A stretch of 64,000 nucleotides of DNA. Origin: Bacteroidota bacterium (lineage in GTDB: Bacteria > Bacteroidota > Bacteroidia > Flavobacteriales > Schleiferiaceae). The position numbers and the translations under genes are program-made. A model generated the notes under the pieces. It was not told the DNA's origin. It ran no database searches and worked only from the letters and a program-made list of their open reading frames with translations. This document shows, piece by piece, positions 43,321 through 51,939 of the stretch (position 1 is its first letter; each line of letters starts with the position of its first letter). The stretch lies in assembly GCA_024742495.1 (NCBI GenBank), contig JANSYJ010000002.1, positions 496,001 to 560,000 of the forward strand, read 5' to 3'.

Positions 43321-44160
43321 ATGTTTAGCTACTATCCCCTTGCTTCGGTGCAAAAATTGGTGACCTACCTTTCTAAGTCCTTAGAGGATATCACTCCCCA
43401 GGAATGGTTGGACCGAAGGAAATCTTTGGAACGCTTTAGGCCTGATGATCCAGAATTAAGCATTGTGATGATTGCTCGAAATGAAGAGCGATTTTTATTT
43501 GCCTCCTTATCGAGTTTTGGTGAATTAGAATTAGATCAGAAAACGGAGATAATCCTTGTAAATAATGGTTCTACCGATAGAACCAAGGAAATTGCCGAAC
43601 GCCTTAATGTTAGAGTTGTCGATCAGCCTATAGCTGGTTGGGCCGAAGCTCGACAAGCGGGATTATCTGCCGCTAAAGGAAAAATTATCTTAAGTGCAGA
43701 TGGGGATAATCTATACAACCCCTTGTGGGCCAAAACCCTAGTTGCTCATTTTTCCGATCCTAATGTGGTGATGGCCTGCAGCCAGTATTGCTTTTACACC
43801 TATGATAATAAGTACGGTTTGGACCTTCAATTTTATCAATTCTTGAGGTGGCTTAACTCAAAGATGCGTCACAGTAAAAGACCTCATTTGAACTGTTTAG
43901 GAGGTAGCCTGGCTTACCGTAGCGAGAAAGCACGAGAAATTGGAGGTTTTACCATGGGTGTTGGTAGAGGTGAAGATGGAGATTTAGCTTATCGATTAGC
44001 ACCACAGGGGAAAATTATTTTTGATGATAGTAAGGAGGCTTTTGCCCATTCATCATTGCGAAATGTATTAATTGATGAGTCCCTTGCTAAAACCTTCTGG
44101 CACAGAATAACAACCAATCTGAAAAGAATACCAGAATACTTCAGCAAACAAAAAGACTAG
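43321..44160 (+). CDS. Family 2 glycosyltransferase
   Basis: This 279-residue GT-A enzyme has core motifs LSIVMIARNEERFLFASLSSF, NNGSTDRT and ILSADGDNLYNPLW (the DxD metal site). LNCLGGSLAYRSEKAREIGGF is the acceptor-side loop, with GVGRGEDGDLAYRL later. It sits ten bases after the preceding gene and four bases before the next glycosyltransferase, so it is part of the same message. Donor and acceptor are unknown. Confidence 0.88.
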   Translation: MFSYYPLASVQKLVTYLSKSLEDITPQEWLDRRKSLERFRPDDPELSIVMIARNEERFLFASLSSFGELELDQKTEIILVNNGSTDRTKEIAERLNVRVVDQPIAGWAEARQAGLSAAKGKIILSADGDNLYNPLWAKTLVAHFSDPNVVMACSQYCFYTYDNKYGLDLQFYQFLRWLNSKMRHSKRPHLNCLGGSLAYRSEKAREIGGFTMGVGRGEDGDLAYRLAPQGKIIFDDSKEAFAHSSLRNVLIDESLAKTFWHRITTNLKRIPEYFSKQKD

Positions 44161-44163
44161 CAT

Positions 44164-45327
44164 ATGGAATTACTCTTTTGGTTGGCCCTGGCCTTGGTTT
44201 TTTATACCTATTTAGGATATGGCATTGTCTTGTTCATCTTGGTGCGCATCAAAAGGCTCTTTAGCAAGAAACAAGAATTCGACCTAGACTTTGAGCCGGA
44301 GGTAACCTTGGTAATTCCAGCTTATAATGAACAGGACTACATTGCAGAAAAAGCCCATAATAGCCTTGCATTAGATTATCCAAAAGAGAAACTTAGGATT
44401 TTATTTATCACCGATGGCTCTACCGATAATACAGCCGATATTATTCGGGGAATCGAAGGGGTGGAGCTTACCCATGAAGATATTAGAGGCGGTAAGTCTG
44501 CGGCGGAGAATAGAGCAATGACCATGGTGACCACTCCAATAGTGGTATTTTGCGACGCTAATACTTACCTAAACCCACAATGTATCCGCAATTTGGTTCG
44601 GCACTATACCGACCCGAAGGTAGGCGCGGTTAGTGGTGAGAAAAGAGTTTTAAGTCAGGAAGCGGATACCGCCAGTGCAGCCGGAGAAGGCCTATATTGG
44701 AAGTATGAATCCTCCTTAAAGAAATGGGACAGTGAGCTTTATACCATTGTAGGTGCGGCAGGAGAACTAATTTCCTTTAGAAGCGCTTTAGTACAAGATT
44801 TAGAGCACGATACCATCCTTGACGATTTTGTACAAACCATGCGCATTTGCAAACAAGGCTACCGGGTAAAATACGAGCCAGAATCCTTTGCGGCAGAAAC
44901 GGCGAGCGATAATGTTAAGGAAGAATTGAAGCGTAAGGTGCGCATCGCTGCTGGTGGTTGGCAGTCTATGGCACGCTTATGGCCCATTCTAATTCCCATT
45001 CCAAATCCTCTGCTTAGCTTTCAATATATCTCGCATCGGGTTTTACGGTGGTCTATATCGGCCCTAGCCTTACCAGTGATATTTGTGTTAAACTTCTTCT
45101 TAGTAGAGCAAGGAGCCCTATATCAATATTTGATGTATGCTCAAATAGCTTTTTATGCTTTAGCCTTATTAGGGTGGTTTTTAGAGAATCGCGCAATTCG
45201 AGTGAAGGCACTCTTTGTACCCTATTATTTCTTAATGATGAACTACGCAGTTTTTGCTGGTTTCTTTAGATGGCTAAAGGGTTCGCAAAAAGCAACTTGG
45301 GAAAGAGCCAAAAGAGCAAAGGCTTAA
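44164..45327 (+). CDS. Membrane-bound family 2 glycosyltransferase (cellulose-synthase-like fold)
   Basis: This 387-residue processive-type GT2 has an N-terminal transmembrane helix (about 4-27), a cytosolic GT-A domain and C-terminal helices (about 295-365). The GT-A domain carries TLVIPAYNEQDYIAEKA, TDGSTDNT, FCDANTYLNPQ (D-x-D), the later acceptor motif DDFVQTMRICKQGYRVKYEP (TED-like region) and KRKVRIAAGGWQ (QxxRW-like). It resembles glycosyltransferases that elongate or modify surface polysaccharides at the membrane. One base separates it from the downstream lipoprotein gene. Confidence 0.9.
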   Translation: MELLFWLALALVFYTYLGYGIVLFILVRIKRLFSKKQEFDLDFEPEVTLVIPAYNEQDYIAEKAHNSLALDYPKEKLRILFITDGSTDNTADIIRGIEGVELTHEDIRGGKSAAENRAMTMVTTPIVVFCDANTYLNPQCIRNLVRHYTDPKVGAVSGEKRVLSQEADTASAAGEGLYWKYESSLKKWDSELYTIVGAAGELISFRSALVQDLEHDTILDDFVQTMRICKQGYRVKYEPESFAAETASDNVKEELKRKVRIAAGGWQSMARLWPILIPIPNPLLSFQYISHRVLRWSISALALPVIFVLNFFLVEQGALYQYLMYAQIAFYALALLGWFLENRAIRVKALFVPYYFLMMNYAVFAGFFRWLKGSQKATWERAKRAKA

Positions 45328-45328
45328 A

Positions 45329-45721
45329 ATGCGTCGCTTCTATTTTGTTATTGGCTTATTGGCTTTAGTAGCGGGCTGTTCTACAAGTCCGGTTAATGAT
45401 CCCAAAGAACTGGCCACTGTTGCTGGAAGTTATTTTGGAGTGCTAGAATTAAATAGCGAGACCAAAATGGAGATTCAATTGCAATTAAATCAGAATGGTT
45501 TTTATAAGATAAGCCACCAGGACTTACGAAATTCTAAGGAAATGGTAATTGAGAACGGTGTATTTATCCTTAAAGATAATGAGATTCAATTGGCTAGAGA
45601 GGATAATGGATTCCGTTATTTCCGTTATAGCAAGGGTAAGGTTTTTGTTTATAATCTCTTTCATGAACCTTATACTAATTTCTCGGATTCTTCCTTTTAC
45701 CTTCAGCCTCCTCAATACTAA
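45329..45721 (+). CDS. Small NlpE-like lipoprotein
   Basis: This 130-residue protein has a lipoprotein signal ending LVAGC (Cys17). A beta-barrel-like body has GSYFGVL followed by LQLNQNGFYKISHQ, EMVIENGVFILKDNEIQL and a C-terminal FYLQP. This layout resembles the NlpE N-terminal fold (envelope-stress or copper-related lipoproteins), but there is no CxxC motif. It follows a glycosyltransferase gene by one base and precedes the MutS-like gene by five bases. The function is not assignable. Confidence 0.7.
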   Translation: MRRFYFVIGLLALVAGCSTSPVNDPKELATVAGSYFGVLELNSETKMEIQLQLNQNGFYKISHQDLRNSKEMVIENGVFILKDNEIQLAREDNGFRYFRYSKGKVFVYNLFHEPYTNFSDSSFYLQPPQY

Positions 45722-45726
45722 TTTAT

Positions 45727-47505
45727 ATGGCGGAACGAAGCGCGTTTTTAGAACGCCAAAAAACCCAGGCACTTCATGATGCTCGCTTTTTAAAGAGGCG
45801 GATTCGGATTATAAGTTGGAGCAGATTGGCCTTGGTGCTGACTTTGCTATTGAGTAGCTATTGGGCCATGCAAGTAGATGGGCCTTCACAGCTTCTGGGA
45901 CTTTGGATTCCAGGGATTCCCATTTTCCTATTACTGGTTCGTTGGTATGAAGACCTTAAAGATAAATTGAAATTTAAAGAAGCACTTGTGGCTATTGCCG
46001 ATGAGGAGATTTCTGCGATTAATGGAGATTTAATCAGGGAATTTAGTGTAATTAACCACGATAAGAATCACCCTTTTTCACGCGAATTAGATCTCTTTGG
46101 TCCCCAATCCTTACATCACCATATCAATAGGGCTTGGACCAATGCCGGGGCTGAGTTTTTAGCGGAAGAAATGAAATCACCGCCCTTTAAGGATTGGCAG
46201 GCTCGACAAGATTACTTCAAAGAATTGGAGGCTGATCAAGATTGGGCTTTTCAGTATAGGGCCGAAGGGCAGAGTAGCGGCGAGCAAAAGGATGTAAAGG
46301 CGGTTTTTAATATATGGGCGAAAGATCGGTTTAAAGCTTTTCCCGCTTTTTACTGGCCGATAATGATTGTTGGGATAATCCTCGTTTGGTATACCGCTTA
46401 CGGATTCGTATCCGCCCCAGCGGAGGGCTCATTTAAGCTATTCATGTACGCGATTAGTTTTAATCTTTTGGTACTTGGATCAAGAGTGAAGGTTTTAAGA
46501 GAACAGCAATCCAAGCTAACTAAGGTTAGTGCAGCCATTAGCTCCTATGCGGCCTTGTTACAGCGATTGGAAAGCAGAAGTTTTATAAGCGCTTATGGAA
46601 AGGAGTTTAAGTCTAAATTTAAACTTGATGAAGGGGTAGCCTTGAAAGTGAAACGCTTAGGGGCACTGCTAAATAGCTTGGATCAAAGTGCAAATGTGAT
46701 GGCTCTTTTTATCTTAAATGGTTTATTTCACTACCATCTTTTTCGTTTAAGAGCTTTGGAGCAATGGCATAAAAAGTATAGTTCGGAATTATCCCTATGG
46801 CTGCAAGGCTTGCATCAGTTTGAAGCTCATTTAAGTTATGCAAATTACCATGCCAATCATCCAGAATTCAATTGGCCTAGCCTAGAGCAAAATCCCGAGT
46901 TTAGGGCATTAGCTCTTGGCCATCCCCTAATTACCGCCAAACAGAGAGTGACTAATGATTTAGACTTGAATGCTTTTAAGTACAGCATTTTAACTGGCAG
47001 CAATATGAGTGGGAAAAGCACCTTCTTGCGTAGCATTGGTATAAATATGGTTTTAGCGCAATTGGGTGCAAAAGTTTGTGCTGAGCAGTTGCATATTTAT
47101 CCCTTTCAATTGCTGTGTAGTATGAATCCCCAAGATGACTTAAGGGCGGAAACGAGCTACTTTCAGGCAGAAATTATCCGCTTAAAATCGCTACTCGACC
47201 GACTTAATGAGGAGCAATACAGTTTCTTTCTATTGGATGAAATTCTTAGGGGAACTAATTCCGATGACAAGCAAGCGGGTACCCGCAAATTCTTGAATAA
47301 AATTGAAGAGGCTCCAGCCTGGGGCTTCATTGCAACGCATGATGTGGATATTGCACATTTAGCTGATGATAACCAACACTTTAATGCCGCCTATTTCGAA
47401 TCTAAGGTGCAGGGTGAGGATTTGGTTTTTGATTATAAACTGCGATCAGGAGTTTGTAAAACCCCCAATGCCAGTCTTCTAATGGAGCGCTATGGTTTAG
47501 TTTAA
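45727..47505 (+). CDS. Membrane-anchored MutS-like ATPase
   Basis: This 592-residue protein has paired transmembrane helices near the N-terminus (about 28-50 and 57-76) and another pair at about 205-255. A MutS-core helical region follows, then a C-terminal MutS/ABC ATPase. Walker A is GSNMSGKST (about 424-432), the Q-loop/signature region is AETSYFQAEIIRLKSLL, and Walker B is FFLLDEILRGTNSDDK. It lacks the mismatch-recognition domain of MutS and the endonuclease Smr domain of MutS2. Membrane-linked MutS-related proteins of this kind are known in Bacteroidota but their role is not established, and a DNA-repair label would be misleading. Confidence 0.85.
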   Translation: MAERSAFLERQKTQALHDARFLKRRIRIISWSRLALVLTLLLSSYWAMQVDGPSQLLGLWIPGIPIFLLLVRWYEDLKDKLKFKEALVAIADEEISAINGDLIREFSVINHDKNHPFSRELDLFGPQSLHHHINRAWTNAGAEFLAEEMKSPPFKDWQARQDYFKELEADQDWAFQYRAEGQSSGEQKDVKAVFNIWAKDRFKAFPAFYWPIMIVGIILVWYTAYGFVSAPAEGSFKLFMYAISFNLLVLGSRVKVLREQQSKLTKVSAAISSYAALLQRLESRSFISAYGKEFKSKFKLDEGVALKVKRLGALLNSLDQSANVMALFILNGLFHYHLFRLRALEQWHKKYSSELSLWLQGLHQFEAHLSYANYHANHPEFNWPSLEQNPEFRALALGHPLITAKQRVTNDLDLNAFKYSILTGSNMSGKSTFLRSIGINMVLAQLGAKVCAEQLHIYPFQLLCSMNPQDDLRAETSYFQAEIIRLKSLLDRLNEEQYSFFLLDEILRGTNSDDKQAGTRKFLNKIEEAPAWGFIATHDVDIAHLADDNQHFNAAYFESKVQGEDLVFDYKLRSGVCKTPNASLLMERYGLV

Positions 47506-47610
47506 AGGACTTTCCAATTTAGCGGTGGAAGATTGGGGCTTAATTCTTAGTGAAAGACTAATTAAATATTAATCTGTTCTATACCATCTTTTCGCAAGTG
47601 ATTATAGCGC

Positions 47611-47618
47611 TACCTTCG
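47611..47618 (+). promoter_or_regulatory. Possible -7 box (TACCTTCG) of the MATE exporter
   Basis: TACCTTCG differs from TAnnTTTG at one position and lies 7 bases before the ATG at 47626, suggesting a very short leader or a later start. Confidence 0.3.
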
Positions 47619-47625
47619 CGGCCTA

Positions 47626-48984
47626 ATGGCAAATTCTAAGCGGAGTTTTGGAGAAGAACCTTTGGGTGAGCTCCTTAGGAAACAAGCAATACCGGCGGCT
47701 GTAGGTATTTTGGTGATGTCGATTTACGGCATTGTAGATACGCTCTACGTAGGTCGCTATGTTGGTGCCATGGGTATTGGAGCGATCACCGTTAATATGC
47801 CCATTACCTTTCTTATTTCCAGCATAGGAATGGCGATTGGAATTGGCGGTAGTTCAGTACTGTCAAGAGCGATGGGAGAGGGGAGTGATGGCAAGGTGCA
47901 GCGCATTTTTGGAAATATGCTTTTCCTTACCCTTACCTTGTCCTTGTTCTTCGTGGTTGTGGCTTCCTTTTTTCAAATCCCCATCTTAAACCTATTTGGC
48001 GGTAAAGGCGAGGTTTTAAGTCCAGCCTTGCAGTATTTTAGAATCTTATTGCCATCTGTTCCAGCCTTGGCTTGGGCCATGATGAGTAATAATGTGATTC
48101 GAGCGGAGGGCCATCCGCGGCGGGCTATGTACACCATGATTGTTCCAGCCATTTTAAACCTCATTCTGGATCCAATATTTATTGTGGTCTTTGAAATGGG
48201 CATTGAAGGTGCTGCTTTGGCAACCACCATTTCTTATTTTGGTTCTGCACTTTATACCGCTTCATTCTTTTTATGGGGTCCTTCCGAGATGAGCCTTACT
48301 TGGTCCTGTATCCGACCCTCTAAGTCAATCATGACAGAAATCGGTAAGCTGGGTTCGGTGACTATGGCGCGCCAAGGAACGATTTCCGTTTTAAGTATTG
48401 TTTTAAATAACTCGCTCTTTGCCTTTGGCGGCGAAATGGCTTTGGCTTCCTATGGCATTATAAGTCGCTTGCTGATGTTTGTGAATTTCCCAGTTTTGGG
48501 CATTACCCAAGGCTATGTGCCAATACTCGGCTATAATTATGGAGCTAAGTTTTATGAAAGGGTTAGTCAGCTTAGCAGATTGGCCTTTTACTGGGCCACG
48601 GGAATTGCCTGTGGGATTTTTATTCTCCTTATGATTTTCACGAGGCCGTTGGTTGCTTTGTTTACCGAGGATATTGCTTTAATAGAGCGAACAGTGCCGG
48701 CCTTAAGATGGGTGTTTGCGGCTAATCCCTTTTTGGCGACCAGCTTTTTAGGATCGGCCTATTTTCAAGCCATTGGACAAGCGAGAAGAGCTTTGATACT
48801 GGGCTTAAGTAAACAAGGTTTCTTTTTAATTCCTCTAATTCTCATCTTACCACAAGTGGTAGGGGTTGACGGTATTTGGTGGTCCTTTCCAATAGCCGAT
48901 TTTGGTGCGGCCATCCTTTCATGGTGGTTGCTATCTAAGAATCCATACATAGGACTATGGCAAGGCCGGAAATCGTCGCCATAA
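47626..48984 (+). CDS. MATE family efflux transporter
   Basis: This 452-residue 12-helix exporter has MATE family landmarks: PAAVGILVMSIYGIVDTLYVGRYVGAMGIGAITVNMPI at the N-terminus, IGGSSVLSRAMGEG after helix 2, and a repeated second half with ARQGTISVLSIVLNNSLFAFGGEMALASYGI and QGYVPILGYNYGA. It would expel cationic or organic compounds using a sodium or proton gradient. The substrate is unknown. The gene stands alone, downstream of the MutS-like gene after a 120-base spacer. Confidence 0.93.
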   Translation: MANSKRSFGEEPLGELLRKQAIPAAVGILVMSIYGIVDTLYVGRYVGAMGIGAITVNMPITFLISSIGMAIGIGGSSVLSRAMGEGSDGKVQRIFGNMLFLTLTLSLFFVVVASFFQIPILNLFGGKGEVLSPALQYFRILLPSVPALAWAMMSNNVIRAEGHPRRAMYTMIVPAILNLILDPIFIVVFEMGIEGAALATTISYFGSALYTASFFLWGPSEMSLTWSCIRPSKSIMTEIGKLGSVTMARQGTISVLSIVLNNSLFAFGGEMALASYGIISRLLMFVNFPVLGITQGYVPILGYNYGAKFYERVSQLSRLAFYWATGIACGIFILLMIFTRPLVALFTEDIALIERTVPALRWVFAANPFLATSFLGSAYFQAIGQARRALILGLSKQGFFLIPLILILPQVVGVDGIWWSFPIADFGAAILSWWLLSKNPYIGLWQGRKSSP

Positions 48985-49032
48985 AGGCTATTTTTTTCGG
49001 CAGGCGCTGGCTAAAATCTGTAGCTTAGCTTT

Positions 49033-50205
49033 ATGAAAAGAATGGTTTTCCTTTTTCTATTTGTGAGCAGCAGTTTAATGGGTCAAACCTTTTTAAGCTC
49101 TCAGGCAGAAATAAGTCTAATTACTTGCGGACCAGGGCAAAATGAATTGTACTCTGCTTTTGGCCATTCCGCTTTAAGGGTTAAAGATCCTTCTCAAGCT
49201 TTAGATATTGTTTTCAACTATGGCACCTTCGATTTCGATCAGCCTAATTTTTACCTCAATTTTGCTCGGGGAGCACTGCTTTATCAGCTAAGCGTTAATT
49301 CCTGGGATCGCTTCATTGTTTCTTATCAGCGAGAAGGGCGCTATGTTCATGAGCAGGTTCTAAACTTGGATAGCAGCCAAGCCCAGTCCTATTTTAATTT
49401 TCTACTTCGAAATGCTTCTCCGGAACACCGAGCATACTATTACGATTACTTTTATGATAATTGCGCCACTCGCATCAGGGATGGGCTTTCAGAAGCCTTA
49501 GAGCCGGCTGTGCTTGAATTTTCGGGCCTTTCCTTTTACCAACCACCATTAAGCATTCGTCAATTATGCGATGAATATCTAGCTTACCAAGCTTGGGGCG
49601 ATTTAGGCATTGATATTTGTTTAGGCTTGCCGATGGATAAAGAGGCGGATCAGCAGATTGAAATGTTTTTACCCGATCTTTTAGAAAAAGCTTTCGCAGA
49701 TGCGGAAATTAGGCATTCGGGCATTAGCAAACCGCTAATAAAAGAGAGCCGGGAATTATTAAGGCAAACGGTTATTCCTGAAAAATCTTTATGGACACCA
49801 TTTTTCTTTTTTGGAGCCTTATTGGTGTTAATCGTTTTGCTAACTGTTTTAGCTTACAATAAACTTAGGTTATGGTCTATTTTAGATGGTATATTGTTTA
49901 GCATCAGCGGGCTGCTGGGACTTTTTCTTCTGGCTTTATGGCTTTTAACCGATCATCAAGCGGCAGCTTGGAACTTTAATATCGCCATCTTTTTACCTTT
50001 CAATTTGCTAGTCTTAGCGGCACTTTTCCGCGGGAAATTAAAGACGTGGCAGCGCAAGTATATTTCATACCTGCCTTATTACTATGCGCTACTCTTAGCC
50101 GTATGGATGTTTTTGCCTCAGCAATTGCCCATGGCATTTTTACCTTGGCTTGGCATTTTTATTCTACGTGCATGGCATATAGCACGCAAATACGCTAGTG
50201 TTTAA
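49033..50205 (+). CDS. DUF4105 / Lnb-type lipoprotein N-acyltransferase candidate
   Basis: This 390-residue envelope protein has a signal peptide (about 1-17, MGQ) and an N-terminal DUF4105 domain with ISLITCGPGQNELYSAFGHSALRV, including Cys32 and His45. The family patterns FNYGTFDFDQPNFYLNFARGALLYQL and YYDYFYDNCATRIRD follow, then four or five transmembrane helices (about 256-385). DUF4105 proteins include Lnb, reported to N-acylate lipoproteins in Bacteroides, so an N-acylation role on the window's many lipoproteins is plausible. The last four bases overlap the convergent Omp85-family gene. Assignment to Lnb function is by family. Confidence 0.83.
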   Translation: MKRMVFLFLFVSSSLMGQTFLSSQAEISLITCGPGQNELYSAFGHSALRVKDPSQALDIVFNYGTFDFDQPNFYLNFARGALLYQLSVNSWDRFIVSYQREGRYVHEQVLNLDSSQAQSYFNFLLRNASPEHRAYYYDYFYDNCATRIRDGLSEALEPAVLEFSGLSFYQPPLSIRQLCDEYLAYQAWGDLGIDICLGLPMDKEADQQIEMFLPDLLEKAFADAEIRHSGISKPLIKESRELLRQTVIPEKSLWTPFFFFGALLVLIVLLTVLAYNKLRLWSILDGILFSISGLLGLFLLALWLLTDHQAAAWNFNIAIFLPFNLLVLAALFRGKLKTWQRKYISYLPYYYALLLAVWMFLPQQLPMAFLPWLGIFILRAWHIARKYASV

Positions 50206-51320
50206 AAGGCTTCTCCGATAAAGAAATAAAACCCAGGACCTTCTTCCGTAAAAGCCACGTCTAAGCGCGTGTATATATCTTTTTGGGGGAAGATGAGAAA
50301 ACGTAATCCGCCACCTCCGGCTAAGCGGAAATTCTGGACTTGCAGGGACTCCCATTCTGGATAAACTTGGCCAGCGGCAAGGAAAAAGGAGGCGCCCCAT
50401 CTTTTAGCGAATGAAAAGGGTAGCATTCTAAACTCGCTTTGAAGGGCTAGGTAATTATTGTCGCGGTATCTGCCATAGTAATAGCCGCGCATCATACTTT
50501 CGCCGCCCATCAGCGACAGCATGTGGAAAGGCGCATTACCATTTACGAATTGCCCAAGAATTTGATTCGCCCAAACATTGTTTTCTCCAATCTTGTGGTA
50601 GAAACGAGAGTCAAGGAGGAAGCTGGTGAAATTAAAATCGGAACCTAAATTGGGATGATAGCGTAAAAAGCTAAGTTCGGTGAAATTCCCATCACGCACA
50701 TTGAGTACATTTCGTCTATCATCGTAAACCGCCGAAAGTCCTAAACCCAAATTAAAGGAGCCCTCCGCACCTAAGGGTAGGGTATAGCTTTCTTCACTTT
50801 GATCAACGAACTGTGGTCCGGGAAGATTTTGAACATCGGTATATAAACCAGCGTAGAAATAGCCTTTAACTTGTCTTAAGAAATGTTCTTTCCAAAGTAA
50901 ATATTGAGCATCCACAAGGGCAAGTGGTGTTTCAGGTGTATTGGAGCCAATACCATGATAGAAAAGCGGAAAAGATTGAAAGCGCAAACGACCCAAGAAC
51001 ATATAGCGATCTTTATCACCATAATTGGCGTGATCAAGCCACAATCCGTATTGATTCTCGAGTGTGTAAAAGGTAAAGGCGTTGAATTCGCTTAAGCGAT
51101 TATTTAAATCGCCATTGGCATAATAGAGGTAAAGAGAACTCAGGCCAAATTCCCAAGAAGTTTCTGGGGCAAAGGCCAGGGTTGGGTAAACGATAAAGCT
51201 TGGCGAGCCATCATTACTTTCTTCCGCCGTAAGGCTTTCCCAGTAACGCTGCCAAAAATTTTGAGCCTTTGCCTGAAACAGACAAAGGCTCAAGAGGAAA
51301 ATGTAAAATTTTGTTTTCAA
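50202..51320 (-). CDS. BamA/TamA (Omp85) family outer-membrane barrel protein
   Basis: This 372-residue exported protein has a signal peptide (1-19) and no recognisable POTRA domains, only the Omp85-type 16-strand barrel. It ends with the outer-membrane C-terminal signature (YFFIGEAF). The conserved loop motif GGESMMRGYYYGRYRDNN (about 266-283) and VYDDRRNVLNVRDGNFTEL strand pair are typical. It would sit in the outer membrane as a translocator, assembly or surface-display pore of unknown cargo. It follows a small GNAT-like gene by five bases, as a two-gene unit, and ends inside the convergent DUF4105 gene. Confidence 0.85.
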   Translation of the reverse strand: MKTKFYIFLLSLCLFQAKAQNFWQRYWESLTAEESNDGSPSFIVYPTLAFAPETSWEFGLSSLYLYYANGDLNNRLSEFNAFTFYTLENQYGLWLDHANYGDKDRYMFLGRLRFQSFPLFYHGIGSNTPETPLALVDAQYLLWKEHFLRQVKGYFYAGLYTDVQNLPGPQFVDQSEESYTLPLGAEGSFNLGLGLSAVYDDRRNVLNVRDGNFTELSFLRYHPNLGSDFNFTSFLLDSRFYHKIGENNVWANQILGQFVNGNAPFHMLSLMGGESMMRGYYYGRYRDNNYLALQSEFRMLPFSFAKRWGASFFLAAGQVYPEWESLQVQNFRLAGGGGLRFLIFPQKDIYTRLDVAFTEEGPGFYFFIGEAF

Positions 51321-51325
51321 GGAAT

Positions 51326-51610
51326 TTAGAGATGAATTCCTACTGGTAACATCGGCTTTAATTCGGGATGTGCTTTAAAGTAATCCTTAACGAATTTTGT
51401 CATCGGAACAACCCTCATTCCGGTTTCATCAATCGTGCTTAAAGTGATTTTCAGCATTTCTTCAGCCCTACCGTCTTCTTTAAACTTTTTAGGAAAGTCA
51501 ACGCGGGTCAGGAAGTATTTACGTTCCTGTATTTGATACTCAATGATAGCAAGCCTTTCCCCTACGCGCACTTCAAAGTGGCGCATTTCCTGATTATCAA
51601 TTACTTCCAT
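51326..51610 (-). CDS. Small GNAT-like N-acetyltransferase domain protein (YjdJ type)
   Basis: This protein of about 94 residues has the minimal GNAT fold pattern of the YjdJ/Gcn5-related class: HFEVRVGERLAIIEYQIQERKYFLTRVDFPKKF, then an acidic/hydrophobic helix and VVPMTKFVKDYFKAHPELK, the typical CoA-loop ending. The substrate is unknown. I start it at 51610 because a TACCTTTG -7 box at 51629-51636 overlaps the earlier candidate start at 51631. It forms a two-gene unit with the Omp85-like gene. Confidence 0.8.
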   Translation of the reverse strand: MEVIDNQEMRHFEVRVGERLAIIEYQIQERKYFLTRVDFPKKFKEDGRAEEMLKITLSTIDETGMRVVPMTKFVKDYFKAHPELKPMLPVGIHL

Positions 51611-51628
51611 TCTATAAAAATTGGACAG

Positions 51629-51636
51629 CAAAGGTA
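51629..51636 (-). promoter_or_regulatory. -7 box (TACCTTTG) of the GNAT/Omp85 unit
   Basis: On the minus strand TACCTTTG is an exact TAnnTTTG match, 18 bases before the ATG at 51610. It rules out the in-frame start at 51631. Confidence 0.5.
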
Positions 51637-51939
51637 CAATTTCTTGGCTTGAGTTCTTACAATTAAATGAAACTAGTATATAGTTCTAGCTTATCAATAA
51701 TGTAAGGAGCTTAGTTAAACTCAATCAATGATTTAGATTAACAGGAATTGTTTTTTGGGAGACTATTTTTTTTCGTTTTTTTTTCAGACCTAACCTTGTT
51801 GAAATACTCTTCTGTTTATCAGTTGTTTAATAAAGGTGGCTGACTTGTTTAGGTCCTAATTAAAGAGGTGACTCTAGCTCGGAGGTTTTCTTATTCCAAG
51901 GATATGAATATTTTAGTAGCTGCGAACAAATACTTTTCT
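51637..51939. other. AT-rich spacer before the first giant gene
   Basis: About 300 bases hold no gene. The stretch has two poly-T tracts (about 51767-51791) that read as T-runs toward the giant gene, but without a convincing stem before them. I see no exact TAnnTTTG box at proper distance from 51904 or 51940, so the promoter of the giant gene is unplaced. Confidence 0.5.

Noticed and set aside
45727-47505. Naming the MutS-like gene mutS or mutS2
   Set aside because: It has membrane helices and lacks the mismatch-recognition and Smr domains.
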